Shown: in pieces, positions 22,547 through 25,606 of the stretch
Layout of the letters: each line of letters begins with the position of its first letter
Numbering within the stretch: position 1 is the stretch's first letter
Assembly: GCA_035762005.1 (NCBI GenBank)
Contig: DASTQA010000046.1
Coordinates: forward strand, 1-25,606
Direction of reading: 5' to 3'
From: JAIBJN01 sp035762005
Lineage (GTDB): Bacteria > Actinomycetota > Thermoleophilia > Gaiellales > Gaiellaceae
Length of the DNA: 25,606 nucleotides
The notes under the pieces: generated by a model
What the model was told of the DNA's origin: nothing
The model's database searches: none
The model's input: the letters and a program-made list of their open reading frames with translations, nothing else
Position numbers and translations under genes: made by a program

Positions 22547-22663
22547 TCAGCGCCCGTACGACTCCTCGCCGCCGGCCGCGCGTGCGTCAAAGGCGTCCAG
22601 GAGGCCGCGCTCGTGCTCGGCCGCGTCCGGGAGCAGGTGCCCGTAGGTGCGGTCGATCTGCTC
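22547..22663 (-). pseudogene. Remnant of a tyrosine recombinase (phage-type integrase), C-terminal end only
   Basis: Read on the minus strand, the last 38 codons before the TGA give EQIDRTYGHLLPDA followed by AEHERGLLDAFDARA. This matches the C-terminus of actinobacterial phage-type integrases, where the Y of TYGHLLPD is the catalytic tyrosine. Upstream in the same frame, 11 unrelated codons lead to a stop, and the R-H-R catalytic residues are absent, so this is a fragment. It lies just past tRNA-Pro with its 3' end toward the tRNA, as expected for an element once integrated there. No second copy of the tRNA 3' end was found in the window. Confidence 0.75.
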
Positions 22664-22668
22664 AGTCG

Positions 22669-22836
22669 GTCGACGAGAAGGCGCGCCGCTACCTCAGCGA
22701 GGGGCGGATCGCGGTCGAGCTCGCGGACGCGGAGCCCGTCCATGCGACCGCGCGGGTCGGACGCGGTGTACCGGATCGGCTCGACGGCGGCGTGTGGGCG
22801 TGCGGACTGCCCCAAGGCCGGGCGGCCCGGCATAAT
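22669..22836 (+). pseudogene. Frameshifted fragment resembling a small SWIM-type zinc-binding protein
   Basis: In one frame the plus strand reads DEKARRYLSEGRIAVELADA then EPVHATARV. One base over it continues RGSDAVYRIGS, and back in the first frame GVWACGLPQGR. Joined, this resembles the start of small SWIM-domain proteins of Actinomycetota (KARRYLxEGR, VRGxxxxYRVG, WxCxCPxxxxCxH), but the second Cys and final His are lost. It begins where the integrase homology ends. The assignment rests on remembered family patterns and is tentative; the frame switching is seen directly. Confidence 0.4.
22831..22836 (+). promoter_or_regulatory. Candidate -10 box (CATAAT) for the small ORF at 22847
   Basis: CATAAT ends 10 bases before the GTG. 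It is one of few AT-rich hexamers in the vicinity and fits the short-leader pattern of the window. Confidence 0.35.
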
Positions 22837-22846
22837 CGTCGGCGAC

Positions 22847-23116
22847 GTGCCAAGAGAGGGCCTGCCCACGGTCAGGATTCGCACCCTCGACCACGCCGGG
22901 AACCCGACCGGCGAGGTTCTCCTCGACCCGGACGCCGCCCGCCTGGTGCCGGGAAACGTGGAGGTCGCACTAGAAGGGCTCGGCACCGTGATCGACGCAA
23001 CCGGCGGTGTTTCGCACGGCGGCTTGGCCCGCTTCGGCACCGAGGACGGCTGGGTGGAGATCGGCTGGGTCCCGGACGGTACCTTCGAGAGCTTCGGGCG
23101 CACGACTGACCTCTAG
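22847..23116 (+). CDS. Hypothetical protein (89 residues)
   Basis: Not recognised. From the GTG at 22847 it reads VPREGLPTVRIRTLDHAGNP ... GWVEIGWVPDGTFESFGRTTDL, an all-beta-looking, acidic, soluble protein with no signal peptide, cysteine or membrane segment. Third codon positions are mostly G or C, so it looks truly coding, although some codons (CTA, GAA, GTT, AGA) are rarer than in neighbouring genes. A -10-like CATAAT lies upstream and no Shine-Dalgarno is seen. It may be cargo of the island beside tRNA-Pro. The open frame upstream of the GTG crosses the pseudogene fragments and is not counted. Confidence 0.5.
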   Translation: MPREGLPTVRIRTLDHAGNPTGEVLLDPDAARLVPGNVEVALEGLGTVIDATGGVSHGGLARFGTEDGWVEIGWVPDGTFESFGRTTDL

Positions 23117-23147
23117 GCGCTCGGTGGCAGCCCGAGGCTCCCGCCTG

Positions 23148-23498
23148 CTAGTGGTCGGCACAGGCTTGTTGTGCTGGTCTTCCGAGGCTAAGCTTTACGT
23201 CAATGAGCGACGGCTTCGAGCGCGGCGGTCGGCGCTTGATCCGCCCATGCCAGGGATGACCTTCCGGAAGACCGAACTCGGCCGCCATCCCGAGCAGCCA
23301 GTCGTCGTTGCTCGAGACGACGTTGCTCGTCGGGTCTTCGAGACGCTCCCATCGCAACGACGGCGACCGGGCCAGAGTGCGGAAGCCAAACGGCACGAAC
23401 GTCGACACGTGCTCCTCCAGCGGCGCCGGCAGCGCCGTCAACTGCTGACCTATGGCCTGGGGCTTCCGCAGGAGCAGGAAGATCGGGCCGTTCCACGA
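23148..23498 (-). pseudogene. Hypothetical ORF, probably the 3' remnant of a longer gene
   Basis: The minus-strand frame, open from a TGA at 23499-23501, reads SWNGPIFLLLRKPQ, then TALPAPLEEHVSTFVPFGF, SLRWERLEDPTSNVV, DDWLLGMAAEFGLPEGHPWH, GRIKRRPPRSKPSL. Codon choice is strongly GC3 up to KPSL and then drops (ATT, GTA, CTT, AGA, CAA, TGT), as if the original end was lost. The only start is an internal TTG at 23441 (97 residues), and the coding character continues upstream of it, so I read this as a broken gene. No family is recognised. If translated, it would be soluble and slightly basic. Confidence 0.4.
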
Positions 23499-24033
23499 TC
23501 AGCTTCCGGATTAGTCGCCGCCGCGATTTGCGGCACCGGAGTTACGTGGGTCGCAGTCAATGGTCGGGTAGATCGCGGACCCGCGTCCGTGCCACGAACG
23601 AGGAGCTGACGAAGAGCGCGACCGCCAGGGTTTCCATTGCATCCCTTTCGCTCGAGGGCGGGGTTCGAGGTACGCCGTCAAGTGGCGCTGGTCGCCAGGC
23701 AGCAGGCACCCTGTGATGTGGGAGCCGGCATACCCGACCCCAGGGTTAGAGCATTGGGCAACCTCCTGCCTGCTTGGTTGTCCTCTGCGGCGCCGGCTCC
23801 CTTCTTGAATGTGACGGATGCCGGGCCGCCCCCGAAGCCGGGCCGGGGAGCGCGGTTGCCGACCGCGAGCCGACTCCCTCGAACTCGTTCTACTCCTCGC
23901 CGACGATCCGAGGGCCGCGGCGGGCGCGTTGGTCGAAAGAGTGCACAGGCCGCCGGGACGCAAGACGCCAGTCGAACGCGGCTCGACCGCCGCGAAGACC
24001 TGGCGCAGGCAGGCCGAGCGGGACGAACCGCTG
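23499..24033. other. Gene-poor, lower-GC stretch of the tRNA-Pro island
   Basis: No supported gene in about 530 bases. GC is visibly lower than in the rest of the window, with words such as TTGCATCCCTTTCG and GGGTTAGAGCATTGGGC. A 26-codon minus-strand ORF (23557-23637, METLAVALFVSSSFVARTRV...) has a signal-like hydrophobic start but is too short to call. The mix of decayed frames suggests degraded mobile or horizontally acquired DNA. Confidence 0.5.
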
Positions 24034-25539
24034 CTACCGAAGCGTGAACGGCCCGACGTGGACGGGCGCGCTCCAGTTTCCGACGTTGTCGCGCGTGCGG
24101 AGGTGGAAGAACCAGCGGCCCTTTCCGAGCCGCGGGCTGCTCGCGCGTCTCGCCTTCTGCTCGCGGTCCTTCACGCGATCGGGAGCGGAAGTTGCGCGCT
24201 TCGTCCATGAGAACGAGAACCCGTCGACACCGCTGCCGGCGTCTTTTCCGGCGCCGAAGGCGACCGTGATCCGCCGGTCGCCCGAGGGATGCCCCAGTCG
24301 ATGGTCCGTGCTCCTGATCCGCTTGGGATTGGAAGGCGTCTTGCGATCGACCTTGTTTCCGCCCACGGGCCCTGCGGTGGCGCAGAGGCCGGCGCCGTTG
24401 CAGACCTCACGCGTCCCCGTGGCCGCGTTCACTGTTTCGACGCCGCGGGGCACGGACGTGGCCAGCGTGAACACCCGGTCGCCCGGATCCGGGATGCCTG
24501 ACTCTGGATCGTCGGCGGTGCAGTTGATCGCGACGTTCCTGCGGTGCCACGCGCCGTCCGCCGAGTCGCAGGCGATCTCGAGAGGGGTGACCTCGCGGAC
24601 GAGTCTCTCGACGAAGGCCGGCCGCGGATCAACGGCGGGGTCGTAGTACGCGGTGTCGATTCCGGGGCCTCCGTTCAGCCGTAGATCGGCTTCGCCGTCC
24701 GCGGCCCGGAAGGTGTCGTCGCCGTCGACGCCGACGAACGAGTCCGCGCCGGGCCCGCCGATGACGGTGTCGTTCCCGCCGCCCGCGCGCAGGACGTCGT
24801 GCCCAGGGCCGCCGTCGATGACGTCGTCTCCGTCATTCCCCTGGATCTGGTCATCGCCGCCCTCGCCGAGCAGGACGTCGCCGGCGAAGCTGCCGCGCAG
24901 GAGTTCGTCGTCGCCTGGGCCGCCGTCGATCATGAGCGAACCGAGGTACGCGAGCCCGGCGCCGAAGCCTCCGCGGCCGTTGACGTAGTCGACGCCGCCC
25001 AAGGCATGGATTTCGAGCGAGGACGTCTCCGGGGAGAACATCACGTCCGCGTCACCGTCGGGATTCAGGCCGACCCCGTTCTGACCCGCCGCGATCGTGT
25101 CGTCGCCCTCCGTCAGGTACATCACGACGGTGTCCTCGGGGTCGCCGAGTGTGGTCTCGATCTCGATTTCCGGGAACGTTCCGTTGTCCGACGATGCTCC
25201 CGGCGCGAAGAGGCCGCCCCGCTGGTCGAGTACGAGCCGCTCGACCGACCCCACGCCGCCCTCGATCGTGATCGTGTCGGTGTTGGACGTCGTCGCCGTG
25301 CTTTCCATCGCTTCGTCGAGGCAAGGGACCGGGCTCAGCCCGAACCACAGCTCGCCGCCTACGACCTGCAGCGTGGCGCTCGCTCCCGGGGCCACCTTCG
25401 CTGTCACGATCCTCGTCGCGCCGTCGAAATGGCACTCCTGCGCCGCCGCGCTCCCGGCCTCCACGAGCGCGAACACGCAGACCGCGCCGAGAATCGGCAA
25501 GAGCCGAAGCCGACGGTACGCAAGAGAGGACGAACGCAA
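24034..25539 (-). CDS. Secreted RTX (hemolysin-type calcium-binding repeat) protein
   Basis: 501 residues, extracellular. Signal peptide LRLLPILGAVCVFALVEAG with a likely cut near AAAQ|E (residue 34). Residues 35-200 form an all-beta region (two Cys, ECHF and PVPC, and LTEGDDTIAAGQNG). RTX nonapeptides fill about 205-290: GGPGDDELL, GEGGDDQIQG, NDGDDVIDGG, GGGNDTVIGG, DGDDTFRAADG. These fold on calcium. A C-terminal region with four Cys (IACDSADGAWH, INCTADD, EVCNGAGLCATAGP, VGGNKVDRKTPS) and an Ig/FnIII-like end (FHLRTRDNVGNWS) follows. The TTG start is supported by a GGGGGGTGG stretch just upstream and by the signal peptide. No enzymatic motif is seen; an adhesive or surface-layer role is a guess. 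Confidence 0.87.
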   Translation of the reverse strand: MRSSSLAYRRLRLLPILGAVCVFALVEAGSAAAQECHFDGATRIVTAKVAPGASATLQVVGGELWFGLSPVPCLDEAMESTATTSNTDTITIEGGVGSVERLVLDQRGGLFAPGASSDNGTFPEIEIETTLGDPEDTVVMYLTEGDDTIAAGQNGVGLNPDGDADVMFSPETSSLEIHALGGVDYVNGRGGFGAGLAYLGSLMIDGGPGDDELLRGSFAGDVLLGEGGDDQIQGNDGDDVIDGGPGHDVLRAGGGNDTVIGGPGADSFVGVDGDDTFRAADGEADLRLNGGPGIDTAYYDPAVDPRPAFVERLVREVTPLEIACDSADGAWHRRNVAINCTADDPESGIPDPGDRVFTLATSVPRGVETVNAATGTREVCNGAGLCATAGPVGGNKVDRKTPSNPKRIRSTDHRLGHPSGDRRITVAFGAGKDAGSGVDGFSFSWTKRATSAPDRVKDREQKARRASSPRLGKGRWFFHLRTRDNVGNWSAPVHVGPFTLR

Positions 25540-25560
25540 GAGCCACCCCCCGATGGACGC

Positions 25561-25566
25561 AGTATC
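25561..25566 (-). promoter_or_regulatory. Candidate -10 box (GATACT) for the RTX gene
   Basis: On the minus strand GATACT ends 21 bases before the TTG start, giving a short leader that includes the G-rich ribosome-binding stretch. Unlike the leaderless genes, this one seems to use a conventional leader. No -35 is evident. Confidence 0.35.
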
Positions 25567-25606
25567 TCTCTGTAAGTAGCAGGCCCGGCCGTCGCCCGGG
25601 GACCCC

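Noticed and set aside
23557..23637. 26-codon minus-strand ORF with hydrophobic start
   Set aside because: Too short, weak ribosome-binding site and no homologue recognised; mentioned only in the gap description.
23730..23775. tRNA-like words (GGGTTAGAGCATTGGGC) in the island
   Set aside because: No acceptor, D-arm or T-arm pairing can be built around them; no TTC-type T-loop nearby.
23818..24210. Plus-strand ORF at the island/RTX border
   Set aside because: Overlaps the 3' end of the well-supported RTX gene on the other strand and has no coding pattern of its own.

Overview
The window is a very GC-rich (roughly 70% or more by eye), gene-dense bacterial chromosome segment. SepF, YggT and a DivIVA-like protein lie together, the non-mevalonate isoprenoid genes dxr and ispG are present, third codon positions are almost all G or C, and many genes start on -10 boxes with no leader. 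This suggests an Actinomycetota chromosome, most likely a deep-branching class such as Thermoleophilia; that placement is inference.

Layout. (1) 1-6778, all on +: the 3' part of a CBS/poly(A)-polymerase-type tRNA nucleotidyltransferase, then pgeF, a YggS-type PLP protein, sepF, a 519-base gene-free spacer with two palindromic repeats, yggT, a DivIVA-like gene, a TraR/DksA zinc-finger gene, lspA and an rluD-type pseudouridine synthase. This is the usual flank of a division (dcw) cluster. (2) 6753-10748: a large secreted M36 (fungalysin-type) metallopeptidase with discoidin-like and RTX modules, convergent with a GGDEF diguanylate cyclase. (3) 10776-21285, all on +: a housekeeping run rpsB-tsf-pyrH-frr-uppS-cdsA-dxr-rseP-like-ispG-proS-XRE regulator, with many 4-base overlaps. 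It links translation (S2, EF-Ts, RRF, ProRS), UMP kinase and lipid-carrier/isoprenoid synthesis (UppS, CdsA, Dxr, IspG). (4) 21329-22150 on -: a helix-turn-helix protein with coiled coils and two C-terminal membrane helices. (5) 22398-22504: tRNA-Pro(GGG) and its terminator. (6) 22547-24033: a decayed island beside the tRNA, holding the last codons of a tyrosine integrase, a frameshifted SWIM-like fragment, a small unknown ORF and a remnant ORF, with visibly lower GC and little intact coding. (7) 24034-25539 on -: a secreted RTX-repeat protein.

The main unexplained signals are a dispersed near-perfect 21-base palindrome (three copies, all intergenic), a recurring TANNNT box 6-8 bases before start codons (leaderless transcription), lineage-type changes in housekeeping proteins (an Ala/Pro/Glu tail on S2, a shortened Dxr, an inserted segment in RseP, TEPV in place of TDFV in EF-Ts), the membrane-anchored HTH protein, and the decayed integrase island. 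No CRISPR array, rRNA, intact insertion sequence or clear new multi-gene defence system was seen.
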